Part shown: positions 27,589-36,537 of the stretch, one piece after another
How positions within the stretch are numbered: the first letter of the stretch is position 1
Layout of the letters: every line of letters starts with the position of its first letter
Origin: Myxococcus dinghuensis
GTDB taxonomy: Bacteria; Myxococcota; Myxococcia; Myxococcales; Myxococcaceae
Assembly: GCF_024198235.1 (NCBI RefSeq)
Contig: NZ_JAKCFB010000007.1
Span: 1-64,000 of the forward strand
Reading direction: 5' to 3'
DNA length: 64,000 nt
Notes under the pieces: model-generated
What the model was told of the DNA's origin: nothing
What the model saw: the letters and a program-made list of their open reading frames with translations, nothing else
The model's database searches: none
Translations under genes and position numbers: made by a program

Positions 27589-28092
27589 ATGGCAGCCCGA
27601 TTCCAGCGCATCACGCCGTTCCTCTGGTTCACCAGCGCGGAGACGTTGGAGGGCGCCGTCACGCTCTACACCTCGGTCTTCGAGGACTCCCGCATCCTCA
27701 CGCGCACGCACTACACGAAGGAGAGCGCGCAGCCGGGAGGCCAGCCGGTGGGCGCGTTGATGACGATGGCGTTCCAGCTCGCGGGGCAGGACTTCGCGGC
27801 GATCAACGGCGGCCCGCACTTCACCTTCAACGAGTCCATCTCGTTCGTGGTGAACTGCGAGACGCAGGCGGAGCTGGACCGCTACTGGTCGCGTCTGTCC
27901 GAGGGCGGCGACGAGAAGGCGCAGCAGTGTGGCTGGCTCAAGGACCGCTTCGGCGTGTCGTGGCAGGTGGTGCCCGTGATGCTGCCCCAACTGCTCGCCT
28001 CCACCGCGCCGGAGAAGGCGCGCCGCGTGATGGAGGTGCTGCTGAAGATGAAGAAGCTGGACATCGCGGAGCTCCAGCGCGCCGCGGGGTAG
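27589..28092 (+). CDS. PhnB-like VOC-fold protein
   Basis: A 167-residue protein of the PhnB/3-demethylubiquinone-9 3-methyltransferase-like group of the VOC superfamily: ITPFLWFTSAETLEGAVTLY at the start, FAAINGGPHFTFNESISFVV in the middle, and GWLKDRFGVSWQVVP near residues 114-128. Such proteins are usually metal-independent or divergent VOC enzymes of unknown substrate. GGAGG lies five bases before the ATG. No operon partner is visible; the next gene is convergent with a 10-base gap. Confidence 0.85.
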   Translation: MAARFQRITPFLWFTSAETLEGAVTLYTSVFEDSRILTRTHYTKESAQPGGQPVGALMTMAFQLAGQDFAAINGGPHFTFNESISFVVNCETQAELDRYWSRLSEGGDEKAQQCGWLKDRFGVSWQVVPVMLPQLLASTAPEKARRVMEVLLKMKKLDIAELQRAAG

Positions 28093-28102
28093 GGGAGCCA
28101 GC

Positions 28103-28636
28103 TCAGGGGCTCTCGATGCTCAGCGTGGCCGGGCCCCGCTGGAACGTCAGCCCCCAGGGCGTGGCGCAGGCCAGCAACTGCTCGGCGAGCGGGAGGATGA
28201 CGACGAACCTCACCCGCATCCCCTCGTACCGGCCGGCGGTGACGAAGCCGGCCGTGATGAAGATCTGCGACAGGGTGTCGAAGTCGAAGTCCAGCTCCAC
28301 GCCGTTGAGGGACAGCTCGGAGCCCTCCGCGTCGGCCCAGACGATGGTCGCGGTGGTGGGGCTCGGCGCCACCGTGCACAGCGCCTCGGTCAGGAAGGCG
28401 CTCTCGTAGAGGGTGGCCGTCTGGCGGGTGCCGTCGTCGAAGGTGCAGGTCGTGTAGTCGTGACGGCCCAGGTACTGCGAGTCGCGCGGTTCGGTGAATC
28501 GGAGGCCCGGCTCGTAGCGGTTCGTCGCCTTGCCCTCGCAGCGCACGTGCTCCTCGGCCCGGACGTCCGCGGGGACCAGCAGTCCGGCGACGAGTCCGAC
28601 GGCGAGGAACACTCCAAGACATCCGTGGTTCACCAT
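28103..28636 (-). CDS. Secreted hypothetical protein
   Basis: A 177-residue protein from the ATG at 28636, chosen because a GGGAGGGC ribosome site lies just upstream; a GTG seven codons earlier is less likely. Residues 1-27 form a signal peptide (LGVFLAVGLVAGLLVPADVRA). The mature part has four Cys (HVRCEGKA, TTCTFDDG, EALCTVAP, LLACATPW), which could form two disulfides in the envelope, and a Gly/Thr-rich C-terminal half. I recognise no family. It is convergent with the PhnB-like gene and transcribed away from the kinase 123 bases upstream of its start. Confidence 0.75.
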   Translation of the reverse strand: MVNHGCLGVFLAVGLVAGLLVPADVRAEEHVRCEGKATNRYEPGLRFTEPRDSQYLGRHDYTTCTFDDGTRQTATLYESAFLTEALCTVAPSPTTATIVWADAEGSELSLNGVELDFDFDTLSQIFITAGFVTAGRYEGMRVRFVVILPLAEQLLACATPWGLTFQRGPATLSIESP

Positions 28637-28759
28637 GAGACAGCCCTCCCGATTCACGCGGCGGACTCTTCCCTGTCACCTGTCCCCGGACCATCGCCGC
28701 GCGGTGGGAGAGCGTGTCGTCCCCCGGACTCGCGGGGAGGCCACACGCGCCGCCAGCGG

Positions 28760-30595
28760 TCAGTGCAGCGGCGGTCCCGGGGGCTGCGGCGGAGGCGGAG
28801 GTCTCGAGGCGCCATCCCCCGGACCCGAGAGCGGCAGGGTGACGGTGAAGACGGAGCCTTGTCCGGGGCGGCTCTCGACGGCGATGCGTCCCCCGAGCGC
28901 CTCGACGAGCTGGCGGGTGATGAACAGGCCCAGCCCCAGGCCGCCGTAGTGGCGGCTGGAGACGGCGCGCTCGAAGCGGTCGAAGATGCGGCGCGCGTCC
29001 TCGGGCGCGACGCCGATGCCCCGGTCCTCCACCTCGAGCCGGGCCACGTCCGTGTCGCCCCGCACGCGGACGTCCACCGGGGCCCCGTGCCCGTACTTGA
29101 GCGCGTTGGACACCAGGTTGGTGATGACCTGCTCCAGCCTGAGGCGGTCCCATCGGCCGAGGATGCGCTCGGAGGCGTCGACGGACAGTCGGACGCCCGC
29201 CGCCTGGGCCTCCGACTCGAAGCGCTGCGCCAGCTCGCGCACCACCTCGCCCAGGTCCAGCTCCTCCAACTGCAACTCCATCCGCCCGCTCGTCAGCCGC
29301 GACACGTCCAGCAGGCTGTCGATGAGCTGGGAGAGCCGCGTCGTCTGTCGCTCGCATGTCTCCATGCTCCGCTCCAGTCGCCCCGCGTCGAGCCGGGCCT
29401 CCTGGCGCAGTTGACGGAAGAGCAGCTGGAGCTGGAGCTTCAGGGACGTCAGCGGCGTGCGCAGCTCGTGCGCGGCGACGCTGAGGAACTCGTCGCGCAC
29501 GCGCACCGCGGCCTGGGCCTCGCTCGCCAGTCGCTGATGGTCCAGCCCCGCGCGCTCCGCGGAGGCGCGGGCGTTCACCTGGGCGCGGATGACGAGGAAC
29601 AGCAGCAGCGACATCACCACCCCTCCCAGCGCCACCGTGGCCGGAAGGCTGGAGTGCGTCCCGCTCATGAAGGCGCTGCGCGCCTCGAACACCAGCGTCC
29701 ACGGCTCGCCCGCCATGTTCACGACGAGCTGCTCGCGGGGGAGCTCCGGGTGGCTGGGGGGCTCCGTCAGCGGAGGGCCATACAGATGGGCGTTCGGGCG
29801 GATGCCACGACCGTCGTAGATGCTCAGGTCGATGGTGGTCTGGAAGCCCGGGAAGCGCAGCCCGTCCACCAGGTCCTTCATGCGGAAGGCGCCGTAGACG
29901 AAGCCCTGGATGAGGGCGCGCCGTTGCGCCAACGTCGTGGGCTCGGGGGTGTGGGCGGCGTGGGTCTCGTAGACGGGCACGTAGAGCAGGAAGCCCGCCT
30001 GCGCGGCCTCGTCGCCGTCGCGCTCCGTCACCAACTCCACCTTGCCGGTGGCCGACGGCCGTCCCGTCTCCAGCGCGCGCAGCAGCGCCTTGCGCCGCAC
30101 CGGCTCGGAGAACATGTCGAAGCCGAGCGCCCCGGCGTTGCGCTCGGTGAGCGGCTCGACCATCTCCACCACCACCGAGTGGGAGGCCCCGCTCGGCGGC
30201 CAGACGCGGAACTGGGGGAAGCCCTCGGAGCGGATGCGGGCCTCGTAGGCGGGGCGCTGGTCGGCGTTCAGCCACTGCGCGTAGCTGAGGCTCAGGATGC
30301 CCGGGTAGCGCCGGGGGACCTCCAGGCTCTCCGTGTACGCGCGGAACTCCCGCCGCTCCACCTCCTGGCTGCTGCTGAACACCCCGCGCGTGCCCAGCAG
30401 CATGGCCTGGTACGTGTCCATGCGCTGCTGGAGCGCCAGGGCGCCGTCGGTGACCGAGTCGTTGAAGAGCTGCTCGCGCCGCATCCCCACTCCTCGCAGG
30501 ACGTAGGCCGTGGCGCCGGCCGTCAACAGGAGCCCCGTCAGCAGGGCCCCATAGGCGGCGGCGTTGCGGCGCAGGTGGAGGAGGGGTGTCGGCAC
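28760..30595 (-). CDS. CHASE-domain transmembrane sensor histidine kinase
   Basis: A 611-residue kinase from a GTG at 30595 (ATG 72 codons upstream would add an Arg/Pro-rich segment without a domain). TM1 lies near 15-32, a periplasmic CHASE domain spans about 45-270 (LLGTRGVFSSSQEVERREFR, GFVYGAFRM), TM2 near 325-345 (LPATVALGGVVMSLLLFLVI). The HisKA box has VAAHELRTPLTSL and the HATPase has NLVSNALKYGHG, DRGIGVAPEDARRIF and GLGLGLFITRQLVEALGG. All catalytic boxes are present. No regulator gene is adjacent, so it is an orphan kinase. It is divergent from a CrtI-like gene. Confidence 0.88.
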   Translation of the reverse strand: MPTPLLHLRRNAAAYGALLTGLLLTAGATAYVLRGVGMRREQLFNDSVTDGALALQQRMDTYQAMLLGTRGVFSSSQEVERREFRAYTESLEVPRRYPGILSLSYAQWLNADQRPAYEARIRSEGFPQFRVWPPSGASHSVVVEMVEPLTERNAGALGFDMFSEPVRRKALLRALETGRPSATGKVELVTERDGDEAAQAGFLLYVPVYETHAAHTPEPTTLAQRRALIQGFVYGAFRMKDLVDGLRFPGFQTTIDLSIYDGRGIRPNAHLYGPPLTEPPSHPELPREQLVVNMAGEPWTLVFEARSAFMSGTHSSLPATVALGGVVMSLLLFLVIRAQVNARASAERAGLDHQRLASEAQAAVRVRDEFLSVAAHELRTPLTSLKLQLQLLFRQLRQEARLDAGRLERSMETCERQTTRLSQLIDSLLDVSRLTSGRMELQLEELDLGEVVRELAQRFESEAQAAGVRLSVDASERILGRWDRLRLEQVITNLVSNALKYGHGAPVDVRVRGDTDVARLEVEDRGIGVAPEDARRIFDRFERAVSSRHYGGLGLGLFITRQLVEALGGRIAVESRPGQGSVFTVTLPLSGPGDGASRPPPPPQPPGPPLH

Positions 30596-30806
30596 GGCGT
30601 CGGAGAGGCAGTCCCCACGAGGAGAACCGGAGAAAGGGCCGGGAGGACGACGGCTTCGAGCTTCGAGTGCGTCCGCGCCCCCTTCAAGCCGTCCCCGTCC
30701 GGCGTGTCCTCCAGGTGAAACGCCAGCGTCGGAAACACAATCCCGCCCCGCTCGTCTGCATGGCGGACACTGCAACGGCTGCCCGCTCGGGGCATGCTGG
30801 GGAGCC

Positions 30807-32396
30807 ATGGTGCGTCACGTCATCGTCGTGGGAGCCGGACCGGGTGGGTTGTCCGCCGCCATCAACCTGGCCGGACAGGGCCTGCGGGTCACCGTGGTCG
30901 AAAAGGACGCCGTGCCCGGTGGGCGGATGAAGGGCCTGACGCTCGGGCCCCGGGGCGAGTACGCGCTCGACACCGGGCCCTCCATCCTCCAACTGCCCGG
31001 GGTGCTCGAGCAGATATTCCGGCGCGCGGGCCGGCGGATGGAGGACTACGTGAAGCTCGTCCCCCTGGACGTCAACACGCGTGTCCACTTCTGGGATGGC
31101 ACCCACCTGGACACCAGCCGACACCTGGCTCGCATGGAGGCGGAGGTGTCGCGCTTCGGCCCCGGCCAGGTGGAGGCGCTGCGCCGGTGGTTGGAGGAGG
31201 GGCGCGCGAAGTACGGCATCGCCTACGAGAAGTTCATCTGCACCCACGCGGGGGACCTCGGGTACTACGCGCCCTGGCGGCTGGCGCCCACGCTGCGCTT
31301 CAAACCGTGGCAGACGCTCTACCGGCACCTGGACTCCTTCTTCCACGACGACCGGCTGACGTACGCGCTGTCGTATCCGTCGAAGTACCTGGGGCTGCAC
31401 CCCACGACGTGCTCGTCCGTGTTCAGCGTGATTCCGTTCCTGGAGCTGGCCTTCGGCGTGTGGCACGTGGACGGCGGCTTCCGCGAGCTGGCGCGGGGGA
31501 TGAAGCGCTGCGCGGAGGACCTGGGCGCGACGTTCCGGATGGGCGCCCCGGTGGAGCGCGTGCGGGTGGAGGCGGGCCGCGCGGTGGGCGTGAAGCTCGT
31601 GGGCGGCGAGGTGCTGGAGGCGGACGCGGTGGTGGTGAACGCGGACCTGCCCTACGCGGCGACGAGGCTGGTGCCCGCCGAGGCGCGCGAGGGCTCGCGC
31701 CTCACCGACGCCGCGCTGGAGCGCGCGAAGTACTCGTGCAGCACCTTCATGGCCTACTACGGCCTGGACACGCGCTACGCGGACCTGCCGCACCACCTCA
31801 TCTACCTGTCGGAGGCCGCGCGGCGCACGGACAGGGACGCGCTGGAGGACCGGCACGTGGACGTGGACGACCCGCCCTTCTACGTGTGCAACCCCTGCGT
31901 GACGGACCCGTCCGGCGCGCCGGAGGGCCACTCCACGCTGTACGTGCTGGTGCCCACGCCCAACACCGCGAGGGACGTGGACTGGGCGAAGACGGAGGCC
32001 ACGCTGCGCGAGCGCATCCCGGACATGCTCGCGAAGGTGGGGCTGAAGGGCGTGCGTCCGCACATCCGCGAGGAGCGCTACTTCACCGCGGAGACCTGGC
32101 GCGACGAGTTCAACGTCTTCCGGGGCGCCGTCTTCAACCTCTCGCACACGTGGCTGCAATTGGGGCCGTTGCGGCCCCGCGTGAAGAACCCGGACGTGCA
32201 GGGGCTCTACTGGGTGGGCGGCGGCACGCACCCGGGCAGCGGCCTGTTGACCATCATGGAGAGCGCCAACATCGCCGCGGACTACCTGACGCGCGAGGCG
32301 GGGCAGGGGCCGCTGCCGGGCTGGCCGTACGTGCCGCCGCTGGAGCCGCCCTCCGAGCCGACGGTGGAGGTGCTGCCCCGGGCCCGCGCGGGCTGA
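30807..32396 (+). CDS. CrtI-type phytoene desaturase/carotenoid oxidoreductase
   Basis: A 529-residue FAD enzyme. The dinucleotide-binding motif VIVVGAGPGGLSAAINLA at residues 5-22 and the following VVEKDAVPGGRMKG are typical of CrtI; the C-terminal GLYWVGGGTHPGSGLLTIME near 466-485 is the second FAD-binding signature. It would desaturate or otherwise oxidise phytoene or another polyene. It is isolated from the rest of a carotenoid cluster in this window, so substrate is inferred from family only. The ATG is preceded by weak GGGGAG at two bases, so translation efficiency may be low. Confidence 0.88.
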   Translation: MVRHVIVVGAGPGGLSAAINLAGQGLRVTVVEKDAVPGGRMKGLTLGPRGEYALDTGPSILQLPGVLEQIFRRAGRRMEDYVKLVPLDVNTRVHFWDGTHLDTSRHLARMEAEVSRFGPGQVEALRRWLEEGRAKYGIAYEKFICTHAGDLGYYAPWRLAPTLRFKPWQTLYRHLDSFFHDDRLTYALSYPSKYLGLHPTTCSSVFSVIPFLELAFGVWHVDGGFRELARGMKRCAEDLGATFRMGAPVERVRVEAGRAVGVKLVGGEVLEADAVVVNADLPYAATRLVPAEAREGSRLTDAALERAKYSCSTFMAYYGLDTRYADLPHHLIYLSEAARRTDRDALEDRHVDVDDPPFYVCNPCVTDPSGAPEGHSTLYVLVPTPNTARDVDWAKTEATLRERIPDMLAKVGLKGVRPHIREERYFTAETWRDEFNVFRGAVFNLSHTWLQLGPLRPRVKNPDVQGLYWVGGGTHPGSGLLTIMESANIAADYLTREAGQGPLPGWPYVPPLEPPSEPTVEVLPRARAG

Positions 32397-32496
32397 GGCC
32401 CCTCTGCCCACCGTGCGGCCGGTGAGGACCCGGCTCGCGCGGGGGCGGGACGGATGCGAAGCTGTCTCCCGGTCCCGCGTGGTCGGAGGAGTCCGC

Positions 32497-33363
32497 ATGC
32501 CCATCTTCATCCCTTTCGCCGTCGGCGGCCTGGTGCTGACCGCGCTGGGGCTCGGCGTGAAGCGGGTGCTGGGAGAGGGCGTGGGGCCGCCGGACGCGCC
32601 CGAGGTGCGCCAGGCGCGCGAGCGGCACGCGGCGGCGCTGGCCGCGCTCAAGGTGGCCCGGCTGCGCGTGCGTGACGGCGTGGTCGCGTATGGCGACCGG
32701 CAGGCGCGCGCGAAGGCGGAGGTGTTGGAGCCCTTCCGTGGGTTGATGTCACGGCTGGAGCGGTGGGAGCAGGCGCGGCGCGAGGACGTGCTGTCGCCCG
32801 GGGCGCGGGAGGTCCTGGAGGTGCTCTCCCCGGAGCCCGTCTCCCGCGCCGCGCGGCGCTGCTGGCCGTTGTGGGGCGTGGGCTCGAGCGTCCCCCCGGC
32901 GACGGCGCCGCTCCTGGACTACCTGGAGCAGGGCTGGCTCCAGGAGGACGGGCCGCGTGTCCTCGTGGAGGGCAGTTGCCTGTTCACGGCCGCCGCGCCC
33001 TGGGCCTCCCAGCCGCCCGAGGGCCTCGAGGCCAGGGTCCAGGCGCTGGAGGCCGGCGCGCGCGCGCTGGCGCGGGCCACGGCCTTCCTGGAGGATTTGC
33101 GCAGGCGGCTGGAGGCGTTGGACGCGTGTGTCGCGGCGCTGCAGGCGCGCGCGGCCGCGCAGCTCGCCTACCTGGACGCGCCGAGCTTCGAGTCGGGCGG
33201 CGAGGAGCCCCGCGAGCGCCTGCGCAGGCTGGGTGTCCTCACGGGGACGCTGCTGCTCCTCCTGCGCGCGCCGGTGCTGGACGGCGAGGGCCGGCTCGCG
33301 CCGCTGCCGCCCGCCTCGCCGGACGCCGAGCCCGTGGCGCACGAGCCCGTGGCTCAGACGTAG
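32497..33363 (+). CDS. Hypothetical protein with N-terminal membrane helix
   Basis: A 288-residue protein; the ATG at 32497 has GGAGGA six bases upstream, so it is preferred to an earlier in-frame start. One hydrophobic helix lies at residues 3-22 (IFIPFAVGGLVLTALGLGV). The rest is Arg/Ala/Leu/Glu-rich and probably helical, with two Cys (residues 150-170 and 212) and no recognised domain. It ends ten bases inside the end of a convergent receptor gene. The family is not recognisable; it may be a lineage-specific membrane-anchored protein. Confidence 0.68.
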   Translation: MPIFIPFAVGGLVLTALGLGVKRVLGEGVGPPDAPEVRQARERHAAALAALKVARLRVRDGVVAYGDRQARAKAEVLEPFRGLMSRLERWEQARREDVLSPGAREVLEVLSPEPVSRAARRCWPLWGVGSSVPPATAPLLDYLEQGWLQEDGPRVLVEGSCLFTAAAPWASQPPEGLEARVQALEAGARALARATAFLEDLRRRLEALDACVAALQARAAAQLAYLDAPSFESGGEEPRERLRRLGVLTGTLLLLLRAPVLDGEGRLAPLPPASPDAEPVAHEPVAQT

Positions 33364-35129
33364 CGCTGGGCCAGCTTCGACACCTGGTTGGTGGCCTGGG
33401 TGACGGCGGAGGCCGCCTGCTGCGTGGTGTCCAGGTGGCGCAGCGTGTCCGTGGTCAGCTCGTCCAGCTCGCGCACGGCGGCGAAGAGCTGGTCGACGCC
33501 CTGGTGCTGCTGGGCCACGGCCTCCGCGATTTGGCGCACGGCGGACGCGGACTCGCGCGACAGGGTGGCCAGCTCGCGCAGCCGCTCGCCGCTGGCGCGC
33601 AGCGGGGCCAGCGCCGTCTCCACGCCCTCGGCGCCCCGGTCCGTCATCTCCGTGGCCTGCGTGGCCGCGGACGCCATCGTCTCCAGCAGGACGCGCACCT
33701 GGTTGGTGGCCTGGACGGACTGGTCCGCCAGCTCGCGCATCTGCCGCGCGACGACGCCGAAGCCCTTGCCGTGCTCGCCCGCGCGCGTCGCCTCGATGGC
33801 GGCGTTGATGGCCAGCATGTGCGACTGGTCCGCCAGCGCCTTCACCACCTCCGACACGCGGCCCACCTCGCGGGCGCGCTGCTCCAGGTCCTGCATCTGC
33901 GTGTGCAGGCCGCTGGTGATGTCGCGGATGGAGGACAGGCCCTTCGCGGTGCCCGCCAGCGACTCCTCGCCCAGCTTGCCCAGCGACGCCGCGCGGTCCG
34001 CCACCTGGAGGATGCTGGTGGCGCGCGAGGCGGCCACGTGGGACGCCTGTTGGATCTCCTGCGCGGTGGCCCGCGCCTGGTGCAGCGCCGCCGCCTGCCG
34101 CGACAGCGTCTGGTTCTGCTCGTTGCTCGCCGCCGACAGCCGCGTGCCCGCCTGGGCCAGGTCTCCCGCGGACGTGCTCAACGAGCGCGGCAGCTCCTGC
34201 AGTCGCTGGTACAACTGCCACGTCGTCGCCGCCAGGTCGCCCACCTCGTCGGACGACACCCACTTCGGCGGCGCCGCGCGGCCCTCGACCAGCGCCTCCA
34301 GCGACGCGCCCACCGCGCGCGAGCCCCGCGCCAGCCGGCGCGCCGCCCACGCGGCGGTGATGATGGAGCCCAGCGCCGCGTAGCCACCGAACATCACCAC
34401 CGGCACCACCAGGTCGCGCTGCAGCGGGGCGATCTTCGCGCGCACGCGGTCCGCGGACGCGCCCTGGCCTCCGGTCTCCAGCGTCTTCGCGAGCGCGCCC
34501 ATCTCCCGCTCCACGCGCAGGTTGAGCGTCACGATGCTCGTCAGGCACGTCACCAGCAGCGCGGACACCACCGTCGCCGGCAGCAGCCACAGCTGCCGGG
34601 GCGCGAACCCCTCTCCGGCGGGCCGCGTGCTCGGCGCGCGCTGGTACGCGTCCAGCATCGTCGGCATCAGCACCTGCTCGTAGAGCATGTACAGCAGCGG
34701 GCTGCTGAACAGCCCCGCGCTCACCGACACCGCCACGCCCAGCGGCACCGCCGACCAGGGCCGGTCCAGCAGCAGCGCCACGCCGCCGTTGAACAGCACC
34801 CCGCCGATGAACCACGAAATCATCGACTCGATGAAGGCCAGCCGCGACGGGAGGCGGACCAGCCGCGACACGCGCAACAACCCCTCTGAGGCGAGCGCCT
34901 GCTTCAGCAGCCACGGCATCACCACCACCGGCTGCACCACCGCGCACAGCCCCAGCACCAGCGGCGTGATGATCCCCAGGAGGATGCGCATGGCATGGTC
35001 CCCCGTGAGGTCCAACAGCTGCATGTCCACGTACAGGGCCGGGCAGAAGGCCACCGTCGTGATGAGGGACCGCAGCAGGTACATCCGTCCAAACAGCGCG
35101 CCGAGGGTCGGGAGCGGGGGAGTGGACAT
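33354..35129 (-). CDS. Polytopic membrane methyl-accepting chemotaxis protein
   Basis: A 591-residue receptor from the ATG at 35129. Residues 1-245 hold about six transmembrane segments (for example SLITTVAFCPALYVDMQLL and ILLGIITPLVLGLCAVV), followed by a linker and a HAMP-like stretch near 260-300. The signalling tip lies around residues 440-465 (MLAINAAIEATRAGEHGKG). No periplasmic sensor domain is visible, so it may sense membrane or intracellular state through the multi-helix region. It is an orphan receptor with no che genes beside it and overlaps the end of the convergent gene by ten bases. Confidence 0.88.
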   Translation of the reverse strand: MSTPPLPTLGALFGRMYLLRSLITTVAFCPALYVDMQLLDLTGDHAMRILLGIITPLVLGLCAVVQPVVVMPWLLKQALASEGLLRVSRLVRLPSRLAFIESMISWFIGGVLFNGGVALLLDRPWSAVPLGVAVSVSAGLFSSPLLYMLYEQVLMPTMLDAYQRAPSTRPAGEGFAPRQLWLLPATVVSALLVTCLTSIVTLNLRVEREMGALAKTLETGGQGASADRVRAKIAPLQRDLVVPVVMFGGYAALGSIITAAWAARRLARGSRAVGASLEALVEGRAAPPKWVSSDEVGDLAATTWQLYQRLQELPRSLSTSAGDLAQAGTRLSAASNEQNQTLSRQAAALHQARATAQEIQQASHVAASRATSILQVADRAASLGKLGEESLAGTAKGLSSIRDITSGLHTQMQDLEQRAREVGRVSEVVKALADQSHMLAINAAIEATRAGEHGKGFGVVARQMRELADQSVQATNQVRVLLETMASAATQATEMTDRGAEGVETALAPLRASGERLRELATLSRESASAVRQIAEAVAQQHQGVDQLFAAVRELDELTTDTLRHLDTTQQAASAVTQATNQVSKLAQRYV

Positions 35130-35461
35130 CGGGAAGCGTTGGCTCCGGGGTGGCAGTGACCTCAGAGTGCGGGGTGGAGGGCCCCCCGTCAATGTCTCGG
35201 TTCACTCCGGGAGGAGGATTCCAGCCCTGGGCACCCTTTCGTCACGCGCCGCGTCCCCATGGACTCGCGCTGCGTTTCTGGCGCTGCGCTGTCTGTGTCG
35301 GGGGGTGTAGGCCGAAAGAGGAGGAAGTCAGGGATTGAGGTGCGAGCCCGCGCCGCTCCGAGGGCGAGCGGGCGGGCGGGCCGCGCCTGCCAGCCGCCGG
35401 GCGCATGGCCACGTTCAACACGTCACGGCTCGTATGAGCTCACAACCCGAGGAGACGCGTC
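35130..35461. other. 332-base gap between receptor and CsbD genes
   Basis: Only short low-quality frames are present. It should carry the promoter of the receptor (minus) and of csbD (plus). No confident motif was found by eye. Confidence 0.3.
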
Positions 35462-35650
35462 ATGGGTGAGTTGATCGACAAGGCCAAGGGGAAGATGAAG
35501 GAGACGACGGGCGCCGCGACGGGCGACCGCTCCCTGGAGGCCGAGGGCAAGGCCGACACGGCCAAGGGCCACATCAAGGAGAAGTTCGAGGACGCCAAGC
35601 GCGCCATCAAGGACGCGGTGGACGGCGACAAGCCTCGTCGTGGCGAGTGA
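35462..35650 (+). CDS. CsbD-family stress-response protein
   Basis: A 62-residue hydrophilic protein with the CsbD repeat pattern GELIDKAKGKMKETTGAATG, then EGKADTAKGHIKEKFEDAKRA. CsbD proteins accumulate in general stress responses and have no known enzymatic role. GAGGAG lies nine bases before the ATG. It is a lone gene; a 106-base gap separates it from the next, opposite-strand small gene. Confidence 0.9.
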   Translation: MGELIDKAKGKMKETTGAATGDRSLEAEGKADTAKGHIKEKFEDAKRAIKDAVDGDKPRRGE

Positions 35651-35756
35651 TTCGTGATGACAGGTGTTGCTGGATGGAGAGACGCGGGTCGCGAGGGGAG
35701 TCCTCCCCGCCGCGGCCCGCGGTGTCTCTGGATGTCTGCCTCGCCCCCTGCCGCCG

Positions 35757-35915
35757 CTAGCGTTTCGCCGCCGGCGGACACGCCACTTCGAGGAACGTGG
35801 TGGTCTTCCCGCTGAGCATCACCCACAGGCAGCGCAGCACACAGCCCGCGCCGAACTCTCGATAGATGAGACCCAGGTTGGTGACCACCTCTCGTCCGGT
35901 GATGACCCCGCGCAT
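35757..35915 (-). CDS. Small 52-residue protein, function unknown
   Basis: A short gene below most length cut-offs. The ATG at 35915 follows a very strong ribosome site (GGGGGAGGGCC, one base before the codon). The product is MRGVITGREVVTNLGLIYRE and then a segment with two Cys (CVLRCLWVML) ending in ACPPAAKR. It is moderately hydrophobic in the middle and basic at the ends. The purine-rich leader and clean length argue that it is translated. Homologous small proteins in myxobacteria seem possible but I cannot verify that. Confidence 0.55.
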   Translation of the reverse strand: MRGVITGREVVTNLGLIYREFGAGCVLRCLWVMLSGKTTTFLEVACPPAAKR

Positions 35916-36537
35916 TGGCCCTCCCCCTTCTTCAGCTTCCCGTCCGTCCCGCCACCCACCGCGCCGTCGTGGCTCCTCTTTGCAAGGCGCTGGCCGACCT
36001 CCGCGTGGCCGTGGGGCGTCGCTCTGTCGCTCTCCGGACGTGCCAAGCGCGCCAATCCCCGTCCCGGGATGCACGTCGGGATGGGCTCGCGTGTGATACG
36101 GATGGCGGCCCTCTGGAGATTTTTCAGGGAGGCCGTCGTGCGTGTGACGCACCCCTCCTCCCCGCGCGCAGCGGGGGCTCGGGCTCCCGCTCCCCTTCGC
36201 GCGCCGCCCGCAGCCGTCGCGTCGGTGTCGCGCGCCACCCTCACCGCGGTGCGAGGCGTGCGTCCGTGCGAGTCCGTGAGGTCGTGCTCGGGGTGATGGC
36301 GCGGGTGGGCCGGAGGGCTGTCTCGCCTGGCCGTGCTCGCGGCGTCCCCGCATGACGCACGTGGCAATTGAGCGCGAAGCCCCAATCTTCGAGAGGTGTG
36401 GGCGCGCGGGTGTCCCCGGGGGGCGTCGGCTGCCTGGGCGGAAGCGGCGCGTGCGTGCCCGGGCGCGCGGTGCGGCGCACCGTGACGCCGGGGCGTGAAT
36501 CCTAGGGAGTGCGGGAGGTGGAGAGGAGGGTCTCGTG
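35916..36537. other. 622-base gap without a convincing gene
   Basis: Both strands carry only Arg/Ala/Pro-rich frames that look like GC-rich shadows, with no ribosome site or domain. It precedes the universal stress protein gene and may hold its promoter. Confidence 0.35.

Noticed and set aside
35916..36537. Several 100-190 codon frames in this gap on both strands
   Set aside because: They are Arg/Pro-rich, mutually overlapping and have no ribosome site or recognisable domain.
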